Below the pieces are notes generated by a model. The model made no database searches, was not told the DNA's origin, and saw only the letters and a program-made list of their open reading frames with translations. DNA of 64,000 nt from NCBI GenBank assembly GCA_021848365.1, contig JAJZUS010000002.1:310001-374000 (forward strand), read 5' to 3'. Shown here piece after piece: positions 16,740-23,883 of the stretch. The stretch comes from Actinomycetes bacterium (GTDB lineage Bacteria > Actinomycetota > Acidimicrobiia > Acidimicrobiales > RAAP-2). The position numbers and the translations under genes are program-made. The first letter of the stretch is position 1. The number at the start of each line of letters is the position of its first letter.

Positions 16740-17957
16740 CTAGCAGCGCACCAGCCCGTCGTCGACGAGCGAGCGGGTCAGTCCGGCCAGGGCGTCGGCC
16801 GCGGCGCGCCAGGTGTAGCGACGCGCCAGGCGCACCGCACCCGCCGACAGCCCGGGGGCGCGATCGACCGCGAGCACGCCCTCGACGGCCTCCGCCCAGT
16901 CCGCCGGAGCGCGCGAGGGCAGGAGGACCCCGTTCACCCCCGGCTCGACCAGGGTGGCGAGACCCCCGACGTCGCTCGCGACGACCGGAGTGCCGCAGGC
17001 GGAGGACTCGAGGGCCACGAGGCCGAAGCTCTCGCTGCGGCTCGGCACGAGGGTGACGTCGGCCGCGCGCATCCACGTGGAGAGGAGCTGGTGAGCCTGG
17101 GGCGCGACGAAGGCGACGTGATCGATCACCCCGGCCTCGGCGACGCGGTGGTGGAGGTGCGAGAGCATGGCCCGTCCGTCGGGGCCCGAGGGGCCACCCA
17201 CGATGGCGAGATCGGCGTCGCGGCCCCGCGCGCGCAGCTCGATCAGGGTCTCGAGGGCGAGGTCGACCCCCTTCAGCGCCTGGATGCGGCCGACGAAGAG
17301 GAGCTGGGTCGCCTCGGCCCGCAGCCCGAGGGCGCGGCGAGCCTGGGGTCGGTGCCCCGGGGCGAAAAAGGCGTGCTGGACGCCGAGGGGCACCACGTGG
17401 ACCCGGGAGGGAGGGGCGTCGTAGAGGTGGAGGAACTGCTCGACCTCGACGTCGCAGCTCGCGAGGACGGCGTCGGCGCAGCCGATGATGGCTTCCTCCT
17501 GCGTCCCCCGTTCGTCGGACTCGGGCTCGTAGTCGACCGCCTTCACGCGCTCCAGGGTGTGGAAGGTGACGACGAGCGGGATGCCGAATTCGTGCTTCAG
17601 CGGATGGCCCGCCAGCCCGCTCAGCCAGTAGTTGGCGTGGATCGCGTCGGGAGCCCCGGTGCAGCGGAACGAGGCCGCGACGCCGCGCGTGAACTCCTCG
17701 ACGTAGTGGGGCAGGTGGGCCCGCTCGACCGGCGCGACCGGCCCGGCCGTGACGTGGTGGATGCGAAAGCCGGGCTCGACCGCGACGACGTCGCGGGCCG
17801 AGGGGTGGTCGCGTCGCGTGTAGACGTCGACCTCGTGACCGAGGCGCGCCAGCGCGCTCGCGAGCTCGCGAACGTAGACGTTCATCCCGCCTCCGTCACC
17901 CGTGCCCGGCTGGCTGAGGGGGCAGGTGTGGTAGGAGAGGATCGCCAGGCGCGTCAC
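16740..17957 (-). CDS. mshA: D-inositol-3-phosphate glycosyltransferase (mycothiol biosynthesis)
   Basis: MshA transfers GlcNAc from UDP-GlcNAc to inositol-3-phosphate, the first step of mycothiol synthesis. The 405-residue GT4 enzyme carries the highly specific N-terminal segment HTCPLSQPGTGDGGGMNVYV, LLFVGRIQALKGVDLA, and the nucleotide-sugar site PSRSESFGLVALESSACGTPVVA. It indicates a mycothiol-producing actinobacterium. The GTG start lies 9 nt after sodX, so mycothiol synthesis and NiSOD maturation are probably co-transcribed. Confidence 0.94.
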   Translation of the reverse strand: MTRLAILSYHTCPLSQPGTGDGGGMNVYVRELASALARLGHEVDVYTRRDHPSARDVVAVEPGFRIHHVTAGPVAPVERAHLPHYVEEFTRGVAASFRCTGAPDAIHANYWLSGLAGHPLKHEFGIPLVVTFHTLERVKAVDYEPESDERGTQEEAIIGCADAVLASCDVEVEQFLHLYDAPPSRVHVVPLGVQHAFFAPGHRPQARRALGLRAEATQLLFVGRIQALKGVDLALETLIELRARGRDADLAIVGGPSGPDGRAMLSHLHHRVAEAGVIDHVAFVAPQAHQLLSTWMRAADVTLVPSRSESFGLVALESSACGTPVVASDVGGLATLVEPGVNGVLLPSRAPADWAEAVEGVLAVDRAPGLSAGAVRLARRYTWRAAADALAGLTRSLVDDGLVRC

Positions 17958-17966
17958 GGCCGCAGC

Positions 17967-18293
17967 CTACCGGCGCTCCCCGCGCGCGAGCCCGTTGAGT
18001 CGCGCGGGCACGAGGTAGCGGACGTCGCGGGCGGCGACGGGGCCGAAGTCCCGCGAGTCGGTCGAACGATCGGGGTTGTCCCCGCGCAGCTCGAGTCGAC
18101 CCCCGCGACGCTCCCCCACGCGCTTGACGAGCCACCGACGCGGCTCCCGGGGATCGGCGAGCACGACGAGGTCACCGCGGCGCACCCGCCGCCACGGTCG
18201 CACGGCGATCACCTCGTCGCCGTCGCTCAGCGTGGGCCGCATCGACTCGCCGACGATCGCGACGCGCCGCGCGACGAGGTCGACCAGGGTCAC
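17967..18293 (-). CDS. sodX: Nickel-type superoxide dismutase maturation protease
   Basis: This S26-type serine protease (108 residues) removes the N-terminal extension of NiSOD so that His1 is freed for nickel binding. The Ser-Lys dyad is Ser17 (GESMRPTL) and Lys57 (LVKRV), followed by the GDNPDRSTDSRDFG box typical of signal-peptidase folds. No transmembrane helix is present, so it acts in the cytoplasm. It faces sodN across 85 bp. The GTG at 18293 lies 6 nt behind a TATCGT -10 element; the frame is open further upstream but only into the intergenic region. Confidence 0.9.
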   Translation of the reverse strand: MTLVDLVARRVAIVGESMRPTLSDGDEVIAVRPWRRVRRGDLVVLADPREPRRWLVKRVGERRGGRLELRGDNPDRSTDSRDFGPVAARDVRYLVPARLNGLARGERR

Positions 18294-18305
18294 GGGCGAA
18301 CGATA
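18294..18305 (-). promoter_or_regulatory. Probable leaderless promoter of sodX operon
   Basis: On the minus strand TATCGT (18305-18300) precedes the sodX GTG by 6 nt with no ribosome-binding site between them. This is the likely main promoter for the sodX-mshA-proC-rex-hem run. Confidence 0.4.
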
Positions 18306-18320
18306 CCGGGCGCCGCTCGG

Positions 18321-18378
18321 TAACCTGCGTGCTGGTACCCATACCGCACCGCCCGGTGCGCGACTCGAAAGGCCCGAC
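18321..18378 (+). promoter_or_regulatory. sodN promoter and leader with inverted repeat
   Basis: TAACCT (18321-18326) is a candidate -10 element. Downstream, at 18345-18360, is a perfect inverted repeat CGCACCG-CC-CGGTGCG, which could be an operator or a leader hairpin. A GAAAGG ribosome-binding site (18367-18372) lies 6 nt before the sodN ATG. No Streptomyces-type Nur box (TTGCAA repeats) was seen. Confidence 0.4.
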
Positions 18379-18795
18379 ATGACGATCCGCACCCGCCTCA
18401 GCGCCCTGCTCACGGCGCACGGCACCCCCCTGACCGCCCACGCCCACTGCGACCTGCCCTGCGGCGTCTACGACCCCGCCCAGGCCCGCATCGAGGCCCA
18501 GTCGGTCAAGGCGATCATGGAGAAGCACAACGCCTCGAGCGACGAGGACTTCCGCGTCCGCGCGAACCTCATCAAGGAGGAGCGCTGCGAGTTGGTGAAG
18601 CACCACCTGTGGGTGCTGTGGACCGACTACTTCAAGCCCGAGCACCTGGCCACCTACGGCAACCTCCACGACCTCTTCTGGAAGGCGACCAAGTCGGCCG
18701 GCGAGGCGAAGAAGACGAACGACGTCGCGGTGGCCGACCGGCTGCTCGAGGAGATCGACGGCATCGCCGACGTCTTCTGGGCGACCAAGAAGTAG
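18379..18795 (+). CDS. sodN: Nickel superoxide dismutase
   Basis: NiSOD dismutates superoxide in the cytoplasm. The precursor has 138 residues; cleavage before His23 exposes the nickel hook HCDLPCGVYDP, with ligands His1, Cys2 and Cys6 of the mature enzyme all present (His23, Cys24, Cys28). The four-helix body from KAIMEKHN to the final DVFWATKK matches the family. It is divergent from its maturation protease sodX. Dependence on NiSOD implies a need for nickel uptake, not encoded in this window. Confidence 0.97.
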   Translation: MTIRTRLSALLTAHGTPLTAHAHCDLPCGVYDPAQARIEAQSVKAIMEKHNASSDEDFRVRANLIKEERCELVKHHLWVLWTDYFKPEHLATYGNLHDLFWKATKSAGEAKKTNDVAVADRLLEEIDGIADVFWATKK

Positions 18796-18799
18796 TCGC

Positions 18800-18985
18800 T
18801 CAGGCGATCTCGAGGTGGGCCCGGCAACGGGTCCGCAGCGGGTCGGCGGCGAGTTGGGCCTCCTCGATGGGGGCCCCGCACGTCTCGCAGGTCCGGTAAC
18901 TGCCGTCCCGGAGCCGTTCGAGCGCCCGGTCGACGGCGTCAAGGGTCGCGGACAGGGATCCGATCAGCGGGGCGTCATCGCTCAC
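18800..18985 (-). CDS. Small TraR/DksA-type zinc finger protein
   Basis: This 61-residue protein has a short N-terminal helix (LSATLDAVDRALERLRDGSY) and a C4-type zinc finger spaced as in DksA, C-x2-C-x17-C-x2-X, where the last ligand position is His (CRAH) instead of Cys. The long coiled coil of true DksA is missing, so it is unlikely to reach through the RNA polymerase secondary channel in the same way. The GTG start has TAGTTT 7 nt upstream and no Shine-Dalgarno, so it is probably a separate leaderless unit. It converges on sodN. Confidence 0.75.
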   Translation of the reverse strand: MSDDAPLIGSLSATLDAVDRALERLRDGSYRTCETCGAPIEEAQLAADPLRTRCRAHLEIA

Positions 18986-18998
18986 GGCGACGAAACTA
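18986..18998 (-). promoter_or_regulatory. Probable leaderless promoter of the zinc-finger gene
   Basis: Minus-strand TAGTTT (18998-18993) lies 7 nt before the GTG at 18985, matching the TANNNT pattern seen before other start codons here. Confidence 0.35.
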
Positions 18999-19000
18999 CT

Positions 19001-19032
19001 CGGCCCGGTGGCCCCTCGGGGACGCCGGGCCG
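19001..19032 (-). terminator. Candidate terminator after the acyl-CoA synthetase gene
   Basis: CGGCCCGG (19001-19008) pairs with CCGGGCCG (19025-19032), and an inner CCCC/GGGG pair extends the stem. It begins 6 nt beyond the stop codon of the minus-strand gene ending at 19039. No run of U follows, as is usual in high-GC actinobacteria. Confidence 0.4.
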
Positions 19033-19038
19033 CGTCGT

Positions 19039-21045
19039 TCAGCGGTCCTCGCCGAGCTCGCTCTCGAGCTGGGCGAGGACCTCGGGATCCTCGAGGCCGC
19101 TCACGTCACCGCGGGCCGTGCCGTCGACCACGAGCTCGCGCAGGAGGCGCCGGACGATCTTGCCGCTGCGGGTGCGGGGCATCGTCGAGAGGACGTGCAC
19201 GCGCCGCGGCCGCGCGATCGCGCCGATCGACTCGACCAGTCGCTCGCTCAGGTCCGCCTCGCTCACCCGCCCCGCCGCCCCGGCGGCGAGCGTGACGAAG
19301 GCCTCGGGAACCTGACCCTTCACCGGGTCGGCCACGCCGATGACCGCGGCCTCGGCCACGCCCGGCACCGTCAGCAGCGCGCTCTCCATCTCCATGGTCG
19401 AGAGGCGGTGCGCCGCCACGTTGATGACGTCGTCGACGCGCCCGATCACCCAGACGTGGCCGTCGCCGTCCTCGATCGCGGCGTCGGCGCTGTCGTAGCG
19501 CGAGGGCCCGAACCGCGTGAAGTACTGGGCGCGGTAGCGCTCGGGGTCGCGCCACACCCCTCGAAAGAGCGTCGGGAAGGGCTGGGTCAGCGTCAGGTAT
19601 CCCGTCTCCCCCGCGCCGACCGGCGCGCCGTCGACGTCGACGATCGCGTAGTCGTGACCCGGCAGGGCCGGTCCGCACGACCCCGGCTTCGCCCACGTGA
19701 CGCCCACCGCCGACGAGGTCCAGGCGCTCCCCGTCTCACTCTGCCCGTAGGTGTTGTTGATCTCGACGCTCCCGTCGCCCACGTGCTCGCGCACCCACCA
19801 CCACGTCGTCGCGTCGAGGGGTTCCCCGACGAGGGCGATGAGCCGCAGCGCCGAGAGGTCGAACGGGCGTGCGAGCTCGGCCCCCTGGCGTGCCAGCATG
19901 CGTAGGACCGTCGGGGCGGTGAAGACCTTCGTCACGCCGTACTCCTGGAGGATCGAGTAGAGGCGGTCGGGACTCGGGAAGTCGAGGGCGCCCTCGGTCG
20001 CGATCATCGTGGCGCCGTGGGCCGTCGCGCCGATGAGCTCGAAGATGGGGAAGGTCAGCCAGCCACAGTCCGCGGTGCACCAGTAGACGTCCTCGGGTCC
20101 GAGGTCGAGCGCGTAGCGGACGTTGTGGTAGGCGCCGATCATGAAGCCGATCCCGCTGTGCACGAGGCCCTTGGGCTTGGCGCTGGTGCCGCTCGTGTAG
20201 ATGATGAAGCCGGGGTCGTTGGCCTCGAGGGCGACGGGGGCGGCCCGCGTCGCGGTCGCGGCCATGAGCTCGTCGTAGTAGACGTCGCGGGGGGCCGACA
20301 TCGGCACCGCCGGGTTGGCGCTGCGGCGCACCACGACGACGTGCTCGACGCTGGGCAACCCGTCGAGGACCCGGTCGAGCGTGGCCTTCAGCGCGATGGC
20401 GCGACCGCGACGAAAGGTCTCGTCGGCCGTGACGACGACCTTGGCCCCGGTGTCGATGATGCGGTCGGCGAGGGCCGACGGTGAGAACCCCGAGAAGACG
20501 ATGTTGTAGATGGCCCCGATGCGCAGGCAGGCGTGGACGACGGCGAAGGTCTCCAGCAGATTGGGCAGGTAGACGGCCACCACGTCGCCGGTCCCGACGC
20601 CGAGGTCGCGCATCGCCTGCGCCAGTCGCGCCGTCTCGTCGGCGAACTCGGCGTAGGTCCACGAGCGACGGGTCCCGTCCTCGCCGATCCAGTGGACGGC
20701 GACCTTGTCCGGGGTCGTGCGAGCGTGCCGATCCACGCAGTTGACGCTGACGTTGCCTCGCGACCCGGGGAAGAACGAGAAGCCGTCGGCCAGGCTTCCC
20801 ACGAGGTTCTCGCTCGACGGCCACCCCCCCATCCACTCGAACTCCCCGGCGACCCCCGCCCAGTAGGCGCCGACGTCGTCGATCGATCGCGCGTAGAGCT
20901 CGACGTACTCCGCCGGGGTCGCGACCGGCAGTCGCCCACTGCGCGGATAGGTCGGAGCGACGAGGGCGCTCTCGCGCACCATCGCCGGAATCTCGCCGGG
21001 GGCCGTTCCGCCGTCCGCGGTCGTCCTCGTCGTCTCATCGGTCAT
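19039..21045 (-). CDS. Acetyl/acyl-CoA synthetase, AMP-forming
   Basis: This 668-residue ANL-superfamily ligase activates a carboxylic acid to acyl-AMP and then acyl-CoA. It has the ACS N-terminal domain, the adenylation motif IIYTSGTSAKPKG, the A5-type motif NNTYGQSETG, and the C-terminal lysine in RTRSGKIVRRLLR. Overall length and layout resemble acetoacetyl/acetyl-CoA synthetases, but the WWQTETG motif that limits true Acs to acetate reads TYGQSETG, so the pocket-blocking Trp is Gly and a larger acid is likely. A GAGGGGGG ribosome-binding site precedes the ATG, and minus-strand TAGGGT (21080-21075) may be its -10 element. Confidence 0.85.
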   Translation of the reverse strand: MTDETTRTTADGGTAPGEIPAMVRESALVAPTYPRSGRLPVATPAEYVELYARSIDDVGAYWAGVAGEFEWMGGWPSSENLVGSLADGFSFFPGSRGNVSVNCVDRHARTTPDKVAVHWIGEDGTRRSWTYAEFADETARLAQAMRDLGVGTGDVVAVYLPNLLETFAVVHACLRIGAIYNIVFSGFSPSALADRIIDTGAKVVVTADETFRRGRAIALKATLDRVLDGLPSVEHVVVVRRSANPAVPMSAPRDVYYDELMAATATRAAPVALEANDPGFIIYTSGTSAKPKGLVHSGIGFMIGAYHNVRYALDLGPEDVYWCTADCGWLTFPIFELIGATAHGATMIATEGALDFPSPDRLYSILQEYGVTKVFTAPTVLRMLARQGAELARPFDLSALRLIALVGEPLDATTWWWVREHVGDGSVEINNTYGQSETGSAWTSSAVGVTWAKPGSCGPALPGHDYAIVDVDGAPVGAGETGYLTLTQPFPTLFRGVWRDPERYRAQYFTRFGPSRYDSADAAIEDGDGHVWVIGRVDDVINVAAHRLSTMEMESALLTVPGVAEAAVIGVADPVKGQVPEAFVTLAAGAAGRVSEADLSERLVESIGAIARPRRVHVLSTMPRTRSGKIVRRLLRELVVDGTARGDVSGLEDPEVLAQLESELGEDR

Positions 21046-21081
21046 GATCCCCCCTCGGGTCGCGACTCGTCGTCACCCTAT

Positions 21082-21100
21082 CCCCGGGTCTTCCCCGGGG
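21082..21100 (-). terminator. Candidate terminator after the TauE/SafE gene
   Basis: CCCCGGG (21082-21088) and CCCGGGG (21094-21100) form a 7-bp stem with a 5-nt loop, 10 nt downstream of the stop codon of the minus-strand exporter gene. It lies just upstream of the probable acyl-CoA synthetase promoter. Confidence 0.4.
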
Positions 21101-21110
21101 GCGAGGCGCG

Positions 21111-21950
21111 TCAGGCGAGGGCGAGGCCGCTGCGAATCGCCACGTAGCAGGCGACCACGATGACCAGGACGACGAAGCCCTGATTGAGGCGCCGGGCCGA
21201 GACTCGACCCGCGACCTGGTTGCCGACGAGAGCCGCGACCATGGCGCTCACCGAGAAGGACGCGAGAACGCTCCCGGGAACGCCGCTCACGCCGTGGCGC
21301 TCGAGGATGGCCAGCGCGCTGCTCATCGCGATGATGAGCAGTGACGTGCCGACCGCCTCGGCGAGGTCGAAGTCCAGGGCGAGGACGAGGCTCGGGACGA
21401 TGACGAATCCGCCGCCCACACCGAGGAACCCGGTGAGGAAGCCGACCACGACGCCCACCGCGACGACGAGCGCCGGCCGCGTACGGGTCCCCGCGGGCCG
21501 GGTGCGCGTGGCGAGCGCGAGGCCACCCCCCGCCGGCGCCGTCGGGGGCTCGAGCCCCGGCGCCTCGCCTCTCGGCGCCATCGCGCGGCGGTCGCGTCGG
21601 ATCATGAGGGCGGCGACGACGAACATGAGGGCGGCGAAGAGCGCGAGGAGGAGGTTCGGATCGATCCGCCGATTGAGGGCCGTGCCGACGAGCGAGCCGA
21701 GGACGCTCACGACGCCGACGCTCGTCCCGACGCCCCACCGCACGCGCCCGGCGCGGTGGTGACCCCACATCCCGATCAGGGCACTCAGGCCGACGATGAG
21801 GAGGGAGGCGTCGGTCGCGTGACGGGGGCTCACGCCGAGGACGTAGACGAGGGCCGGAACCGTGAGGATCGACCCTCCGCCACCGAGCGCGCCGAGGGAC
21901 AGCCCGATGGCGACTCCGAGGACGGCGGCCAGTGACGCGGTCGCGATCAT
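21111..21950 (-). CDS. TauE/SafE family anion exporter
   Basis: This 279-residue membrane protein has about eight helices in two repeats, each beginning with the family glycine motif (LSLGALGGGGSILTVPAL near 17-34 and FLTGFLGVGGGFVIVPSL in the second half). Members export sulfite, sulfoacetate and other organic sulfur anions; the substrate is not predictable here. A GAGGACGGCG-ATG ribosome-binding site defines the start. It is divergent from the GntR regulator, whose operator candidate lies between them. Confidence 0.85.
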   Translation of the reverse strand: MIATASLAAVLGVAIGLSLGALGGGGSILTVPALVYVLGVSPRHATDASLLIVGLSALIGMWGHHRAGRVRWGVGTSVGVVSVLGSLVGTALNRRIDPNLLLALFAALMFVVAALMIRRDRRAMAPRGEAPGLEPPTAPAGGGLALATRTRPAGTRTRPALVVAVGVVVGFLTGFLGVGGGFVIVPSLVLALDFDLAEAVGTSLLIIAMSSALAILERHGVSGVPGSVLASFSVSAMVAALVGNQVAGRVSARRLNQGFVVLVIVVACYVAIRSGLALA

Positions 21951-22007
21951 CGCCGTCCTCCCCGAATCGACACGCCCCGCTCAGTCATCGTCGGCGACTC
22001 CCTCCGT

Positions 22008-22030
22008 GAATGTCCGAATGTTGGTACATT
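22008..22030. promoter_or_regulatory. Candidate GntR/HutC operator between divergent genes
   Basis: Two direct GAATGT half-sites (22008-22013 and 22016-22021) are followed by an inverted ACATT (22026-22030), so that AATGT-TGGT-ACATT (22017-22030) is a perfect inverted repeat. The less GC-rich block sits between tauE/safE and gntR and could control both. Confidence 0.45.
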
Positions 22031-22089
22031 AGCACTCCCGCGGACCCTCCTTCCTAGACTGCGAACGATCCCGTGGGAAGGTGAGCCCG

Positions 22090-22878
22090 ATGACCCGAGC
22101 TAGCGAGCTGGATCGAGATAGCCCCCTCCCCCTCTGGGCCCAGCTCTACGACCGGCTGGTGGCGCGCCTCGTCGCCGGAGAGTTCCGCGACGACTTCCCG
22201 GGCGAACTCGACCTCGCCGATGAGTACGGCGTCAGCCGCAACACCGTTCGAGAGGCGATGCGACGCCTGCGCGACGAGGGCACGATCATCGCCGAGCGCG
22301 GGCGCCGACCACGCGTCGCGCCGACGCCCCTCATCGAGCAGCCACTCGGCGCCATCTACACCCTCTACGACGCCGTCGAGGCGGCCGGGCTCGATCAGCA
22401 GAGTGTGGTGCGTGTCCGCGACACCCGCCGGGACCCCGAGGCGGCAAGGGAGCTCGGCCTCGACGCCGCCGCCCCTCTCTTCTTCCTCGAGCGACTCCGA
22501 CTCGCCGAAGGCGAGCCGCTCGCCCTCGACCGGGTCTGGCTGCCGGCCGACGTCGGGACGGCGCTGCACGGCGCCGACTTCTCCCACACCGCCCTCTACA
22601 CCGAGCTCCAGCGGCGGGCCGGGGTGCGACTCGTCACGGGCCGCGAGCAGATTCGCGCCGTCGTGCCCACCCCCGACGACCGCGCTCTCCTCGAGCTGCC
22701 CGCGGACGTCGCGGCGCTCGCCATCTCTCGCCACACCCGTGACGCCGAGCGGATCGTCGAATGGCGCGTGACCCTCATCCGCGGGGACCGCTTCGCGCTC
22801 ATCGCCGACTTCTCCCCCCTCACGGGCTACCCGCTCGACGCCCGGGCGGTCGTCGCCCCGAGCAACCCGGCGTCCTGA
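22090..22878 (+). CDS. GntR family transcriptional regulator, HutC subfamily
   Basis: This 262-residue repressor has an N-terminal winged helix (about 10-80, with DEYGVSRNTVREAMRRLRDEG as the recognition segment) and a C-terminal UTRA ligand-binding domain (about 90-258). Ligands of this group are small metabolites such as sugars, fatty acids or histidine derivatives; none can be named here. ATG 22090 is preferred over GTG 22081 because the AAGGTGAG ribosome-binding site fits it. It is 40 bp upstream of the peroxiredoxin gene. Confidence 0.88.
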   Translation: MTRASELDRDSPLPLWAQLYDRLVARLVAGEFRDDFPGELDLADEYGVSRNTVREAMRRLRDEGTIIAERGRRPRVAPTPLIEQPLGAIYTLYDAVEAAGLDQQSVVRVRDTRRDPEAARELGLDAAAPLFFLERLRLAEGEPLALDRVWLPADVGTALHGADFSHTALYTELQRRAGVRLVTGREQIRAVVPTPDDRALLELPADVAALAISRHTRDAERIVEWRVTLIRGDRFALIADFSPLTGYPLDARAVVAPSNPAS

Positions 22879-22918
22879 CGAGATCTCACTCCTACACTGG
22901 GCCCGCGAAGGAGGCCGG

Positions 22919-23566
22919 ATGGAGAGTCTGGGACGGCAGTTGAACGAGCGGCGAGAGGCCTCGCGCGCTCGGATGGACGACGCGACGCGGGACGTCGTCG
23001 ACGGCGCGACCGCCGAGGTGGCGGCGCTCCGGATCGTCGAGCGGTCCCTCGCCGTCGGCGGGCGCATTCCCCGCTTCGAGCTCCCGGGAGCCACCGGCGA
23101 GACGGTGCGGGCCGACGACCTGCTCGAACGAGGCCCCCTGATCGTCACCTTCTACCGCGGGGGCTGGTGCCCCTACTGCAACCTCCAGCTGCGCGCCTAC
23201 GCGGCCGCTCTCGACGAGTTCCGCGCCCTCTCGGCGACCATCGTGGCCGTCTCACCGGAGACCCCCGACATGTCGCTCACCACGACCGAGAAGAACGACC
23301 TGCCCTTCCCCGTCCTCTCCGACGTGGGCAATCGGGTCGCCCGCGAGTTCGGCCTCGTCTTCACCATGCCGGCCGGCCTGTGGCCTCTCTACGAGTCCTG
23401 GGGCATCGACGTCCCCGCGCACAACGGTGACGACACCCACGAGTTGCCGGTGCCGGCGACGTACGTCGTAGGTACCGACGGACTCGTCGCCTGGCGTTTC
23501 GTCGACCCCGACTACACCCGGCGCGCCGAGGTGAGCGACCTCCTCGACGCGCTGCGCTCCCTCTAG
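22919..23566 (+). CDS. AhpC/TSA-type peroxiredoxin-like protein
   Basis: This 215-residue thioredoxin-fold protein carries the motif FYRGGWCPYCNLQL, so the peroxidatic Cys84 is followed by a second cysteine (Cys87) in a C-x2-C pair, as in the PrxQ-like/alkyl hydroperoxide reductase-like group. A hydrophilic helical extension of about 45 residues precedes the fold. It probably reduces peroxides or acts as a thiol oxidoreductase. A strong AAGGAGG ribosome-binding site lies about 6 nt before the ATG. Confidence 0.85.
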   Translation: MESLGRQLNERREASRARMDDATRDVVDGATAEVAALRIVERSLAVGGRIPRFELPGATGETVRADDLLERGPLIVTFYRGGWCPYCNLQLRAYAAALDEFRALSATIVAVSPETPDMSLTTTEKNDLPFPVLSDVGNRVAREFGLVFTMPAGLWPLYESWGIDVPAHNGDDTHELPVPATYVVGTDGLVAWRFVDPDYTRRAEVSDLLDALRSL

Positions 23567-23883
23567 CCGCAGGACCTCCGGCGCGCCCCGCGGACGACGC
23601 TCGGCCGCTTCCGACCGGTGTCGGACACCGTCGGGCTGCTGTCGAATAGAGGACGGGTTGCTCGATGGGCCCCTCGAGACCGTCCCGGGGCCCACCTCCG
23701 AATCGGGAGACCACGGAGCCCGCAGGGGTCCTCACGCCCGTGCGGGTGACGTGGCCGATCGGCAGCGGTGACTCGATGCGTCGCCGCCGTCAGCCCGCCG
23801 GTGCGCGGACGACGACGGGCGACGCCGTCACGCATCTCCGTCCCCGACCCACCGCGGTCGACGGCGGCGTGTCACAGTGAGCC
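23567..23883. other. 317-bp intergenic region with two inverted repeats
   Basis: No convincing gene is seen. It holds a 15-bp palindrome CGGTGTC-G-GACACCG (23616-23630), which could be an operator, and a stem TGGGCCCC (23666-23673) / GGGGCCCA (23687-23694) with a 13-nt loop that may terminate peroxiredoxin transcription. Short frames here are arginine-rich shadows. Confidence 0.5.

Noticed and set aside
17967-18293. Signal peptidase I or LexA-type repressor instead of SodX
   Set aside because: There is no membrane anchor or DNA-binding domain, and the divergent neighbour is NiSOD, which fits the nickel-SOD maturation protease.
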